The notes beneath the pieces were generated by a model. The model made no database searches. It was not told the DNA's origin and was given only the letters and a program-made list of their open reading frames with translations. DNA of 13,420 bases from CAYIEP01 sp964362515 (GTDB lineage Bacteria; Patescibacteriota; Minisyncoccia; UBA6257; UBA9933), in contig CAYIEP010000010.1 of NCBI GenBank assembly GCA_964362515.1, positions 1-13,420 of the forward strand, given 5' to 3'. Positions 1-6,813 of this stretch are shown here, piece after piece (positions within the stretch are counted from its first letter, which is position 1; each line of letters begins with the position of its first letter). The translations under genes were made by a program, and so were the position numbers.

Positions 1-17
1 CGCCGCCGCAGGCGGCG
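1..17. repeat. GC-rich hairpin at window edge
   Basis: The first 17 bases form a perfect 7-bp inverted repeat (CGCCGCC, GCA loop, GGCGGCG). No T-run follows on either strand, so it is not a standard intrinsic terminator. It may be one of the short GC-rich palindromes seen elsewhere in this window, or part of something cut by the window edge. Confidence 0.5.
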
Positions 18-61
18 AAATGCGTTCGGACTAATTCAAGAATACTGCACCAAGACAAAAC

Positions 62-90
62 TTGACTCAAATTTTTATAAATTTTATTAT
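62..90 (+). promoter_or_regulatory. Sigma70-like promoter of the 57-aa gene
   Basis: TTGACT (62-67) and TATTAT (85-90) are separated by exactly 17 bp, close to the housekeeping sigma consensus. The predicted transcription start is near 97, giving a leader of about 17 nt made almost entirely of the ribosome binding site. Confidence 0.75.
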
Positions 91-99
91 TTAAATAGC

Positions 100-110
100 A
101 AGGAGGTGAT
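100..110 (+). promoter_or_regulatory. Extended Shine-Dalgarno site
   Basis: AAGGAGGTGAT is an 11-nt perfect complement of the usual 16S rRNA 3' end, placed just upstream of the ATG at 114. It is far stronger than any site in front of the housekeeping genes here, and it fixes the start of the 57-aa gene. Confidence 0.85.
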
Positions 111-113
111 ACT

Positions 114-287
114 ATGTGTTGCAAGCCGAAATTCGAGGGAATGGACGCTCTTGAAAAAGCAATCAGGGAAAAGGACGGGCGCATGGAAAGAATTTTAAGC
201 GCCTTTAACAAAAAAATAATTACAATGGAAGAAGCGCAGGAAGAGCTTTTGGATATGGTCTGGACGACCATTAAACGCAATAATTGA
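114..287 (+). CDS. Small protein of unknown function (57 aa)
   Basis: I do not recognise this protein. It begins MCCKPKFEGMDALEKAIREK and ends in TTIKRNN. It is rich in Glu and Lys, has no membrane segment or signal peptide, and should fold as two amphipathic helices (about residues 10-30 and 37-54). Adjacent cysteines at 2 and 3 could bind metal or form a disulfide, which is a guess. The gene is far better supported than its length suggests: a near-consensus promoter at 62-90, an 11-nt Shine-Dalgarno at 100-110, and an intrinsic terminator straight after the stop codon. It is therefore probably a monocistronic, strongly expressed gene. Both neighbours of this kind in the window (this one and the 89-aa gene) are unknowns. 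Confidence 0.8.
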   Translation: MCCKPKFEGMDALEKAIREKDGRMERILSAFNKKIITMEEAQEELLDMVWTTIKRNN

Positions 288-292
288 GACAC

Positions 293-334
293 GCCCGCCG
301 AAACCTAAACGGAAATAAGCGGGCTGTTTTTTTT
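293..334 (+). terminator. Intrinsic terminator of the 57-aa gene
   Basis: GCCCGC (293-298) pairs with GCGGGC (319-324) and is followed by a run of eight T (327-334). It starts just after the stop codon at 287. The right half lies inside the 3' end of the convergent PAP2 gene, where the T-run encodes Lys codons on the opposite strand. Confidence 0.75.
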
Positions 335-841
335 AAGAATGAAATTTTTAACGATAAAAGCGCTGGCTAATCCTATTAAAGCTCCGGCTAAAATATCTAA
401 CGGCCAATGAACGCCGGCAAAAACTCGAGCGATTCCCATTAATAAAGCCAGCCCCAAGAACCACAATCCCGCTTTTTTATTAAAAAAATAAATCGCCAGA
501 GCCAAAGCGAAAAAAGCAGCCGCGTGACCGGAAGGGAAAGAGCCTACCGTCGAATAATTAAACAACGGTTCAATTCCCAAAACCGAAAATGGCCTTGGCC
601 TTGAATAAAAAAATCTTATTATTTCAGTGATAAGACCGCGGGATAAAATAATTGAAAGAGAAGCTAAAGAAAAATAATAGAATCTGTTTTTGGCGTCTCT
701 TTCTTTTAAAATTATTATCAAAGCGAAAATTACCAAAAAATAAGCGAGATATTTGGCGAAGAAAATCCCAAAATAATCAAAAACCCACCATTTATTGGAA
801 AGACTGTTTATAAAACCAAATACAACGGTATCAAGAGGCAT
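305..841 (-). CDS. PAP2-family membrane phosphatase (undecaprenyl-diphosphatase-like)
   Basis: This 178-aa integral membrane protein belongs to the type 2 phosphatidic acid phosphatase superfamily. All three signature motifs are visible: R76-x6-R83-P84 (motif 1), P103-S-G-H106 (motif 2) and R139-x5-H145 with D149 (motif 3). The two histidines and the arginines form the acid phosphatase active site in the family. Hydrophobic segments lie at about 25-46, 57-70, 107-120, 127-142 and 148-166. Small bacterial members such as BcrC remove phosphate from undecaprenyl diphosphate and so recycle the wall-lipid carrier; lipid phosphate substrates are also possible. It is the last gene of the ftsK-rodZ-rpsR-PAP2 run, 7 nt after the rpsR stop. 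An AAGGAG overlaps the end of rpsR, 11 nt before the ATG, a long spacing. Its 3' end overlaps the terminator of the convergent small gene. Confidence 0.9.
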   Translation of the reverse strand: MPLDTVVFGFINSLSNKWWVFDYFGIFFAKYLAYFLVIFALIIILKERDAKNRFYYFSLASLSIILSRGLITEIIRFFYSRPRPFSVLGIEPLFNYSTVGSFPSGHAAAFFALALAIYFFNKKAGLWFLGLALLMGIARVFAGVHWPLDILAGALIGLASAFIVKNFILKKNSPLISV

Positions 842-848
842 AGAAAAA

Positions 849-1046
849 TTATCTCCTTACAAAAGGAAGAAGCCCCATTATTCTCGCTCTTTTAATGGCG
901 TTAGCCAGCATTCTCTGATGCTTGGCGCAAGTGCCGGTATGACGAGGGTCAACTATTTTCGCTTGAGACGAAATAAACCTCTTTAGAAGCTCCGCTTCTT
1001 TATAGTCGATAATTCTTGAATTTTGCGAACAGAAAAAACACTGCAT
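849..1046 (-). CDS. rpsR: Small ribosomal subunit protein bS18
   Basis: This 65-aa protein binds 16S rRNA in the small-subunit platform next to bS6. It keeps the family core from ITGTC-like to the end (T37-G-T-C40-A-K-H43-Q-R, then AIKRAR and LLPFV). C3, C6, C40 and H43 form a plausible zinc site, making it a zinc-containing (C+) version. It is slightly shorter than typical bS18 (about 70-80 aa), mainly at the N terminus. The start lies 2 nt after the rodZ-like stop and has no Shine-Dalgarno, so translation is probably coupled or leader-independent. rpsF, ssb and rplI, the usual bacterial neighbours, are absent from this window. Confidence 0.95.
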   Translation of the reverse strand: MQCFFCSQNSRIIDYKEAELLKRFISSQAKIVDPRHTGTCAKHQRMLANAIKRARIMGLLPFVRR

Positions 1047-1048
1047 AT

Positions 1049-1684
1049 TTATTGTTGATATATAACTTGCCTTATAATTTTTATTTCTTTGCCTAAAAAT
1101 CTTTTAATCTTAAACTCAAAAGCGTTAGGTCCCGACTGAAGAGAAAAATCTTTCTCGAATCGGCCGTTAGAATCCGGAGCAATTTCTTCGTCGTTAATCA
1201 TTAATTTATCGGAAGGATTAACGTTTCCGCTTAATTTAATCAACGGTTCGGAAACTATAAAATTGTCCGCCACCGGACTTGTTATTTCAAGACTTGGCGT
1301 TCCGAAAAAACCGCTTACTCGCCAAACAAAGTAAATTATAACTAAAACTAAAATTATGGCAACAGCCCAAAATTTTTTATTGAAACCTCTTATGGCGAAA
1401 CGATTTGACGGCATTTTATCGGACGATCCGGGACTTTTAAGGGGTTGTTCGTTTTTATAAGCCTGCCAAAGAATTTCCGCGTCCATGCCCAAAACTTGAG
1501 ATATTTTAGCAAGATAACCTCTTACATATGGAGCGGCCGGCATATTTTTGAAATCGCCGTTATAAATAGAAATTAAATAGCGCTTGGAAATATCTGTTAA
1601 ATCAGCTAATTTATCAATGGTTAAATCTTTGGTTTCCATCGCCTCGGATAATAATTCTTTTAATGTTTTTGAATAATTATTCAT
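1049..1684 (-). CDS. RodZ-like membrane protein with N-terminal HTH
   Basis: The 211-aa protein has the RodZ architecture. An Xre-type helix-turn-helix (about 8-75, with LTIDKLADLTDISKRYLISI and a conserved YVRGYL stretch) precedes a basic linker, one transmembrane helix (about 105-123), and an extracytoplasmic beta-rich domain (130-211) resembling the Ig-like glucodextranase-B fold used by many RodZ-like proteins. RodZ links MreB filaments to the wall-elongation machinery. No MreB is visible here, so the partner is unproven and the gene symbol is withheld. The ATG overlaps the last 8 nt of ftsK (ATGAATAA), indicating translational coupling; rpsR follows after 2 nt. A plain membrane-bound regulator is the alternative reading. 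Confidence 0.8.
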   Translation of the reverse strand: MNNYSKTLKELLSEAMETKDLTIDKLADLTDISKRYLISIYNGDFKNMPAAPYVRGYLAKISQVLGMDAEILWQAYKNEQPLKSPGSSDKMPSNRFAIRGFNKKFWAVAIILVLVIIYFVWRVSGFFGTPSLEITSPVADNFIVSEPLIKLSGNVNPSDKLMINDEEIAPDSNGRFEKDFSLQSGPNAFEFKIKRFLGKEIKIIRQVIYQQ

Positions 1685-3731
1685 TTGTTTTGTCTAAATA
1701 AACTTCTCGCGGTTTGGCTCCTTCGCCGGGCCCGATAATTCCTCTGGCTTCCATTATATCAAGAAGCCTGGCCGCTCTGGCATAACCGACCTTAAGGCGG
1801 CGCTGAAGAAGAGAGGCGGAAGCTTTTTTTGAATCAATAACCGTTTTGACGGCTTCTTCCAATAATTCGTCTTCGTCCTCGGAATTAAAATCGTTTTTAA
1901 AATCAATGCCGTTATAATTATTTTCTTTGCCGTTTTCAAATCGCGGTTCTTCTTCTCTGTCAATACCTCTATTGTTGTCTTTTATAAAACCGACAACCTT
2001 TTGTATTTCTTCTTCTGAAATATAAGCTCCTTGAATTCTTTTTGGTTTTGAAAATTCCGATGACACGAAAAGCAAATCTCCGCCGCCCAAAAGTTTTTCC
2101 GCTCCGGCCGTATCAAGAATGGTTCTTGAATCTATTTGCGAAGGAAGATGAAGCGCCACCCTTGCTCTGATGTTTGCCTTTATCAGCCCCGTTACGACCT
2201 CGGTTGACGGCCTTTGGGTTGAAACAATCAAGTGTATCCCCGTGGCTCTTGCCATTTGGGCTATTCTCACCACAAACCCCTCTATTTCTCTTCCGTAAGT
2301 GGCCATAATATCGGCAAGTTCGTCAACAACTATAACAATATAGGGAATTACTTCTTCGGAATTCTTTTTATTGTAACTTGAAATATCTCTGGAGCCGGCT
2401 TTTAAAAATAATTCGTATCTTCTTTCCATTTCGCTTACAAGCCATTTTAAAACGGTTATTGATTTTTTAGCGTTGGTAATAACCGGCGAGATTAAATGGG
2501 GTATCCCGTCATAAACCGATAATTCAACCATTTTCGGGTCTATTAGGATAAATCTTAATGTTTCCGGAGAGTTTTTATAAAGCAAAGAAATTAGAATCGT
2601 GTGAAGAAGAATGCTCTTCCCGCTGCCGGTTGAACCGCTTATTAGTAAATGAGGCATTTTATCTATGTCCGTGAAAATCGGTTCGCCTGAAACATCGCGA
2701 CCGATTACAAAACCCAAAAGTCCGGAACCGGCAAATTCCGGATAAGCCATTAAACTGCCAAGCCTTACTAATGCCGAAGCCTTATTGGGGACTTCAACCC
2801 CCACTAAAGATTTCCCCGGAATAGGGGCTTCTATTCTTATCGGGTGAGCGGCCAGCGCCAATGATAAATCTTGATTTAGGGCCATTATTTTTGAAAGTTT
2901 TACTCCTTCGGCCGGCTTAAGAGAATAACGCGTTACCTTCGGACCTATATTTATTTCTCCCATTTCAACGGAAACGCCGAATCCTTCGAGAGTTCTCTTG
3001 ATGATATTTGCGTTAGCTCTTAAGTCTCCCGATGTCGGCTTTTCAACCGACGACTTGAGAAGGTCAAGGGGCGGAGCGATATAGCCCTTTGCCTTAAGCC
3101 TAGAATTTTGAATTTTTAACGATGTTTTTGGAATATTAAGCTTTTCATCTTTTTCTTCTTTATCGTCTTTTGAATCTGCTTTTGTTTTTTCTTTAAATAT
3201 TTCTTCTTGATTAACAACTTCTATTTCAATTTCTTTGTCTTTGCCTTCTTCTTTTAGTCTCTTTCTTATTTTAATAGGAAGATTAAGCGTAATAATAAAA
3301 GATATTGCCATTGTTAAAATTACGATTATTAAAGAGGCCGCGTATCCAAAAGGAATTTCTAAAGAACCTATTGTTTTTCCGATTATTCCGCTTCTGTTTT
3401 CAAAAATAACATCAATAATGCCCAGGCCCGATAAAACAAAAAGCGCTGCTCCCAAAAAAACTATTTTATGGATTTTTCTGCGTTCGGAAGTCAGAAAGAC
3501 TCCCGCCATTATCAAAAATATCAAAGGCAAAAGATAGTAGCCTATCCCGAAAAGCGCGTCGAAAATTTTATACAAAAATTTTCCGACCGGCCCGGCGTTT
3601 TGAAATTTCGCCAAAAAAAGAATTATTGAAACGCCGATAAAAATTAAAGCCCAAACGCTTTTTTTGGTGTCCGGATGAAGAAAGGATTCCTTCTCGATTT
3701 TTTTGTTTTTACTCTTACTATTGAAAGGCAT
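1677..3731 (-). CDS. ftsK: DNA translocase FtsK/SpoIIIE
   Basis: This 684-aa protein pumps chromosomal DNA through the division septum. It has about four membrane helices (roughly 25-42, 63-80, 89-108, 130-150) and a short charged linker (155-215). The alpha/beta motor domain carries Walker A G366-STGSGKS373, Walker B at VIVVD470-E471 and the STQRPS segment at 504-509. A C-terminal gamma winged helix (about 625-684, ASLLQRRLKVGYARAARLLD) is the domain that reads polarity sequences in other FtsK proteins. The linker is much shorter than in E. coli and similar to SpoIIIE. It contains LKIQNSRLKAK, encoded by a two-copy heptamer repeat (3103-3116), which looks like a tolerated insertion. FtsK is the first gene of a four-gene minus-strand run and diverges from the sugar mutase across 51 bp. 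Confidence 0.96.
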   Translation of the reverse strand: MPFNSKSKNKKIEKESFLHPDTKKSVWALIFIGVSIILFLAKFQNAGPVGKFLYKIFDALFGIGYYLLPLIFLIMAGVFLTSERRKIHKIVFLGAALFVLSGLGIIDVIFENRSGIIGKTIGSLEIPFGYAASLIIVILTMAISFIITLNLPIKIRKRLKEEGKDKEIEIEVVNQEEIFKEKTKADSKDDKEEKDEKLNIPKTSLKIQNSRLKAKGYIAPPLDLLKSSVEKPTSGDLRANANIIKRTLEGFGVSVEMGEINIGPKVTRYSLKPAEGVKLSKIMALNQDLSLALAAHPIRIEAPIPGKSLVGVEVPNKASALVRLGSLMAYPEFAGSGLLGFVIGRDVSGEPIFTDIDKMPHLLISGSTGSGKSILLHTILISLLYKNSPETLRFILIDPKMVELSVYDGIPHLISPVITNAKKSITVLKWLVSEMERRYELFLKAGSRDISSYNKKNSEEVIPYIVIVVDELADIMATYGREIEGFVVRIAQMARATGIHLIVSTQRPSTEVVTGLIKANIRARVALHLPSQIDSRTILDTAGAEKLLGGGDLLFVSSEFSKPKRIQGAYISEEEIQKVVGFIKDNNRGIDREEEPRFENGKENNYNGIDFKNDFNSEDEDELLEEAVKTVIDSKKASASLLQRRLKVGYARAARLLDIMEARGIIGPGEGAKPREVYLDKTNE
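3103..3116 (-). repeat. Two-copy AAAATTC heptamer in ftsK linker
   Basis: Read on the minus strand this is AAAATTCAAAATTC, encoding the core of KIQNS in the flexible FtsK linker. It matches the 7-nt periodicity of two repeats in the sugar mutase gene (4322-4349 and 4604-4638). Confidence 0.5.
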
Positions 3732-3782
3732 TCTATTCGCTTTAATTAAATATCAAAATAAACTAAAATTCAATGATAAATT

Positions 3783-4193
3783 ATGGAAATCAAGTCTCAA
3801 ATATTCAAAGCGTATGATATTCGCGGAAAATATCCCGAAGAAATAAACGAAAAAGCCGTTGAAATAATCGTTAAATCGCTGATAAAAAAGCTTAAACCGA
3901 AAAAAATAGTCATCGGACACGATGCCAGATTAAGCTCGCCCGAGCTTTATCGCGGCGCGATAAGGCAACTGAAAACTAAATCCGCCGACCGGCGGATAAA
4001 ACTTAAAACTATTTTGACCGGAATGATTACCACGCCGATGCTTTATTTTTTGGTTAATCAACTAAAGGCGGATTTAGGAATAATGATAACCGCTTCCCAT
4101 AATCCGAAAGAGTATAACGGATTAAAATTTGTCGGGAAAAACGCCGAACCGATAAGCGGGAAAGAAGTATATAAAATATTAATTTCTAATTAA
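3783..4193 (+). CDS. Phosphomannomutase/phosphoglucomutase, domain I fragment
   Basis: This 136-aa reading frame is domain I of an alpha-D-phosphohexomutase (ManB/AlgC type), which interconverts sugar 6- and 1-phosphates for nucleotide-sugar and glycan synthesis. It has YDIRG (11-15), GHDAR (45-49) and the catalytic phosphoserine loop T103-A-S105-H-N-P108. The frame stops after EPISGKEVYKILISN, at the end of domain I. Domains II-IV continue 5 nt later in the next frame (4198-5115). Together the parts give about 441 aa, against about 455-460 for the family, so a short stretch at the join also seems to be missing. Residues 67-72 (SADRRI) come from a small hairpin (3981-3996) that looks inserted. 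Alone this fragment cannot be a complete enzyme; it is a frameshifted gene, a sequencing error or a true split enzyme. Confidence 0.85.
   Translation: MEIKSQIFKAYDIRGKYPEEINEKAVEIIVKSLIKKLKPKKIVIGHDARLSSPELYRGAIRQLKTKSADRRIKLKTILTGMITTPMLYFLVNQLKADLGIMITASHNPKEYNGLKFVGKNAEPISGKEVYKILISN
3981..3996. repeat. Short GC palindrome within the mutase gene
   Basis: TCCGCC, loop GACC, GGCGGA gives a 6-bp perfect stem in otherwise AT-rich coding sequence. It encodes SADRRI in a surface region between two domain I strands. It resembles the in-frame palindrome in mnmA (9415-9430) in size and base composition. Confidence 0.55.
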
Positions 4194-4197
4194 AAAT

Positions 4198-5115
4198 ATG
4201 GAATGTATCAATGTTTACGCCAATTTTCTAAAACGTTTTCTGAAACTTCAGCGTCCGCTTAAAATAATATTGGATTGCTCTAATGGAACAACGGGACCCG
4301 TTCTGAAAAAGACATTCTCTAATTACAAATTACTGATTACAAAATACATCAACGATAATCCCGACGGAAATTTTCCGGCTCACGGCCCGAATCCGTTAAA
4401 TAAAAAGGCGTTGAAAAATTTGAGCCCCGTTGTTATAAAAAATAAAGCCGACGCGGGAATAATTTTTGACGCCGACGGAGACAGGGTTTTTTTCATTGAT
4501 AATCTCGGCCGTTTTGTAGACCCAGACGTTATTGCCCGTTTTTTGGTGTGGCGCTTAAAGCCCGAAAAAGTAATCATAGATGTTAATACGGGATGGCTTA
4601 TTAAAAAGTTAAAAGTTGAAAGTTTAAAGTTGAAAGTTATCGAATCGAGGGTCGGTCATTATTTTATAAAAAAACTGATGCGAAAGACTAAGGCGGATTT
4701 CGCGTCGGAATATTCCGGACATTATTATTTTGAAAAGTTTTTTTATTCCGATTCCGGAATTTTAAGCGCGATTGAAATCATAAATTCAATCTCCGAACTT
4801 CCTTACAAATTTTCCGAATTTATCGACCTTTTACCCCAATATTACCGCTCCGGAGAGTTAAATTTTAAAATTAAAAATTATTCCCTTAAAAAAATTGAAA
4901 ACAAAATTAAAAAACTTGATCGCGTTTACAAAATTTCTTACCTTGACGGCTTAAAAATAGAATTTAATCCTTTGACAGAGCAAGGGTGGTGGCTAAGCCT
5001 GCGGCCGTCGAATACCGAATCTCTTTTAAGAATGAATATAGAAGCTGAATCAAAAAAAATATTAAAAGAAAAGACAAAAATGGTTGAAAAAATAATATAC
5101 TCTAATTCTTTTTAA
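4198..5115 (+). CDS. Phosphomannomutase/phosphoglucomutase, domains II-IV fragment
   Basis: This 305-aa frame holds the rest of the phosphohexomutase. D91-A-D-G-D-R96 is the Mg-binding loop of domain II, E171-Y-S-G-H-Y176 is the sugar-binding loop of domain III, and RPSNTES (269-275) is the phosphate-binding loop of domain IV, with Ser where Pro is usual. All key elements are intact, so purifying selection was acting until recently. The frame is shifted +1 against the domain I frame; it is open upstream only to a stop at 4180, so a repair must fall within about 4183-4190. The ATG at 4198 has no Shine-Dalgarno. Two heptamer repeat tracts encode NYKLLITKY and LKVESLKLKV, stretches that look inserted relative to the family. 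The last 14 nt overlap the convergent metallo-beta-lactamase gene. Confidence 0.85.
   Translation: MECINVYANFLKRFLKLQRPLKIILDCSNGTTGPVLKKTFSNYKLLITKYINDNPDGNFPAHGPNPLNKKALKNLSPVVIKNKADAGIIFDADGDRVFFIDNLGRFVDPDVIARFLVWRLKPEKVIIDVNTGWLIKKLKVESLKLKVIESRVGHYFIKKLMRKTKADFASEYSGHYYFEKFFYSDSGILSAIEIINSISELPYKFSEFIDLLPQYYRSGELNFKIKNYSLKKIENKIKKLDRVYKISYLDGLKIEFNPLTEQGWWLSLRPSNTESLLRMNIEAESKKILKEKTKMVEKIIYSNSF
4322..4349 (+). repeat. Degenerate heptamer tract in the mutase gene
   Basis: Four consecutive 7-nt units (ATTACAA, ATTACTG, ATTACAA, AATACAT) encode part of NYKLLITKYIN. The unit is distinct from the NAAAGTT tract 255 bp downstream but has the same period. Confidence 0.5.
4604..4638 (+). repeat. 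Five-copy NAAAGTT heptamer tract in the mutase gene
   Basis: Five tandem units (AAAAGTT, AAAAGTT, GAAAGTT, TAAAGTT, GAAAGTT) give 35 bp that encode KKLKVESLKLKV. Related mutases have no such stretch between the domain III strand and the RVGH motif, so the tract is probably an in-frame expansion or insertion. Confidence 0.7.
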
Positions 5116-5956
5116 AAACCCTGATATTTTCTCCGTTTATAACAATCTTAACTGTTCCGTCTTTGTCCGTTCTAAAAAACCGGGAGCCATAAAAATTAAT
5201 ATTTGAAATTGTTTCCGGCGAAGGATGACCATAATTGTTTCTACCGACTTCAATGGCCGAGAGAAACGGCGTTGCTACTCCTAAAAACTCGTCCGAAGAA
5301 GAATACCTTGAACCGTGATGGGCGACTTTTAATATGTCTATGTCTAAATTTTCTTTGTATTTTTCAATCAGCCTTTTTTCTATATTCTTTCCGATATCGG
5401 CGGTAAATAAAGCCGTTGCTCTTCCTTCAATAAGCTTCATAACAATTCCGGAATCATTGGGCTCGGCGCTTGAAAGCAAGTCCTTTGAGGGCGAAATTAT
5501 GTCAAAATAACCGCTGGAATATCTTATTTTATCCTTTTCGCCAAGAATAATTGATTTTATTTTTTTCTCGTTTAAAACTTTTTCAAGGCTTTCGTAAGAA
5601 TTAGCCGTTCCTTTTTGGCCGTTAAACACAAAAATTCCGACTTCGTAATTTTTCAAGACGCCTATTAAACCGTTGAAGTGATCTGCTTGCGGATGCGTAA
5701 GAACCACAATATCTATATATCTGTCGGTCGGCCTTAAAATCGAAGAAAGTTCTTTTATTACCGAATTGTCCGGTCCGCCGTCTATAAGAATTTTATTTTT
5801 ACGCGGGGTGATCACCAGAGAAGAATCTCCTTGGCCGACATTGAGAAAATAAATTTCCAGATCGCCGACTCTGTCAAAAACAACGAAAGACCAAATAAAA
5901 ACATCAAACAGAAAAAGAAGAAAAATTATTAAAAAAATTCTGTTGGCGTTAAACAT
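5102..5956 (-). CDS. Membrane-anchored ComEC-type metallo-beta-lactamase hydrolase
   Basis: This 284-aa protein has one N-terminal hydrophobic helix (7-26, anchor or uncleaved signal) and then a metallo-beta-lactamase fold of the kind found at the C terminus of ComEC. Metal ligands are visible as H88-PQADH93 (HxxxDH type), D187 in TADIG, H213-H214 in VAHHGS, and H244 in GHPSPE. The ISP-x-NDSG-like segment (155-170) is also typical. Family members are hydrolases; in natural transformation the ComEC domain is proposed to degrade the non-transported DNA strand. The ComEC in this window (7160-8593) lacks this domain, so the two may be separate halves of one uptake system. The 3' end overlaps the mutase gene by 14 nt. 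The start lies 7 nt after a TATAAG hexamer, without a Shine-Dalgarno. Confidence 0.87.
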   Translation of the reverse strand: MFNANRIFLIIFLLFLFDVFIWSFVVFDRVGDLEIYFLNVGQGDSSLVITPRKNKILIDGGPDNSVIKELSSILRPTDRYIDIVVLTHPQADHFNGLIGVLKNYEVGIFVFNGQKGTANSYESLEKVLNEKKIKSIILGEKDKIRYSSGYFDIISPSKDLLSSAEPNDSGIVMKLIEGRATALFTADIGKNIEKRLIEKYKENLDIDILKVAHHGSRYSSSDEFLGVATPFLSAIEVGRNNYGHPSPETISNINFYGSRFFRTDKDGTVKIVINGENIRVFKKN

Positions 5957-5971
5957 CTTTAATCTTATAAT
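5943..5971 (+). promoter_or_regulatory. tsaE promoter giving a leaderless mRNA
   Basis: TTGGCG (5943-5948), 17 bp, TATAAT (5966-5971). The tsaE ATG starts 8 nt after the last base of the -10, where transcription itself should begin. The -10 overlaps a minus-strand TATAAG (5969 to 5964) that stands 7 nt before the divergent hydrolase ATG. Confidence 0.6.
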
Positions 5972-5978
5972 TTAAGAT

Positions 5979-6425
5979 ATGCCGAAAAAAATTATTTATC
6001 AAACAAACTCTCCGGCTCAAACTAAAAAAATAGCCGGCATTCTGGCGGAAGAATCTCTTAAAAAGAAATCATTAAGAAATGCTTTGATTTTCGCTTTTCG
6101 GGGCGATCTCGGAACCGGGAAAACAACTTTTATTCAAGGATTTTTAAAAAAATTAGGCATTAAAGAAAAAATAACCAGTCCTACTTTTATAATAATGAGG
6201 ACCCATAAATTATCCAATAAACTGATTTATCATATTGACTGTTATCGGATTAAAAAATTAAAAGATGTTAATGTTTTGGGATTGGAAGAAATTTTTAAAA
6301 ATCCCCGAAACATTGTCTTAATTGAGTGGGCGAATAAAATCAAAAAAATTCTGCCGAGAAATTCCGTTTGGATAAAACTGGAACACGGAAGAAATATAAG
6401 AGAAAGAATTATAAAAATAAAATAA
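5979..6425 (+). CDS. tsaE: tRNA t6A synthesis ATPase TsaE
   Basis: TsaE is the P-loop ATPase that works with TsaB and TsaD to attach threonylcarbamoyl to adenosine 37 of ANN-decoding tRNAs. The 148-aa protein shows Walker A G42-DLGTGKTT50, the switch segment SPTF (67-70), HIDCYR (85-90), and the IEWA motif (115-118) that marks the family. Length is normal. The basic C terminus (HGRNIRERIIKIK) fits members that end soon after the core. The start is 22 bp from the divergent hydrolase and has no Shine-Dalgarno. It converges on yraN with 8 nt between stops. tsaB and tsaD are not in this window. Confidence 0.93.
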   Translation: MPKKIIYQTNSPAQTKKIAGILAEESLKKKSLRNALIFAFRGDLGTGKTTFIQGFLKKLGIKEKITSPTFIIMRTHKLSNKLIYHIDCYRIKKLKDVNVLGLEEIFKNPRNIVLIEWANKIKKILPRNSVWIKLEHGRNIRERIIKIK

Positions 6426-6433
6426 CTTTTTAT

Positions 6434-6808
6434 TTACGCCACTATATTTTCGTAATGTTTGATTACACAACTTTTATCTTTAATTGTCAAGGCTAATAAA
6501 TCTATTCTCCATCCTTTATCGTCATCTATTAACTCCTGATTATGACCCGCGTATAAAGAAGCGGTTTTTTTTAGTTTTTTAAGTTTTGAATTAGTTAGTT
6601 GGTCTTCCGGTTTAAGACCGGCCTCGTATTCTCGCATTGTCTTAACTTCAATAAAAATAAGTGTTTTGTCTGGTGATTTAACGATAATATCCAACTCTCC
6701 CCATTTTCTTCTAAAATTCCTTTCTATTATTTTATAACCTTTCTCTATAAAATATTTACACGTCAAGTTCTCGCCTAACCTACCAAGTTGAGATTTATGA
6801 TTCATCAT
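6434..6808 (-). CDS. YraN/UPF0102 family nuclease-like protein
   Basis: This 124-aa protein belongs to the YraN (UPF0102) family with a restriction-endonuclease-like fold. Conserved elements are G9-RLGE13, the G37-E-L-D40-II strand, F52-IEVK56 and R101-I-D103, matching the E...D...ExK pattern of that fold. Biological function is not established for the family, though a role in DNA processing is often suggested. Two in-frame ATGs (6808 and 6805) are possible starts. A TATAAT hexamer on the minus strand (6819 to 6814) sits 5 or 8 nt upstream of them, so the second ATG fits a leaderless start as well as the first. There is no Shine-Dalgarno. Confidence 0.88.
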   Translation of the reverse strand: MMNHKSQLGRLGENLTCKYFIEKGYKIIERNFRRKWGELDIIVKSPDKTLIFIEVKTMREYEAGLKPEDQLTNSKLKKLKKTASLYAGHNQELIDDDKGWRIDLLALTIKDKSCVIKHYENIVA

Positions 6809-6813
6809 TTATA

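Noticed and set aside
795..986. 63-codon plus-strand frame over the rpsR and PAP2 starts
   Set aside because: Lies antisense to two genes with clear family motifs and has no promoter or ribosome binding site of its own.
3235..3537. 100-codon hydrophobic plus-strand frame inside ftsK
   Set aside because: It is antisense to the FtsK membrane helices; hydrophobic sequence on both strands is expected there.
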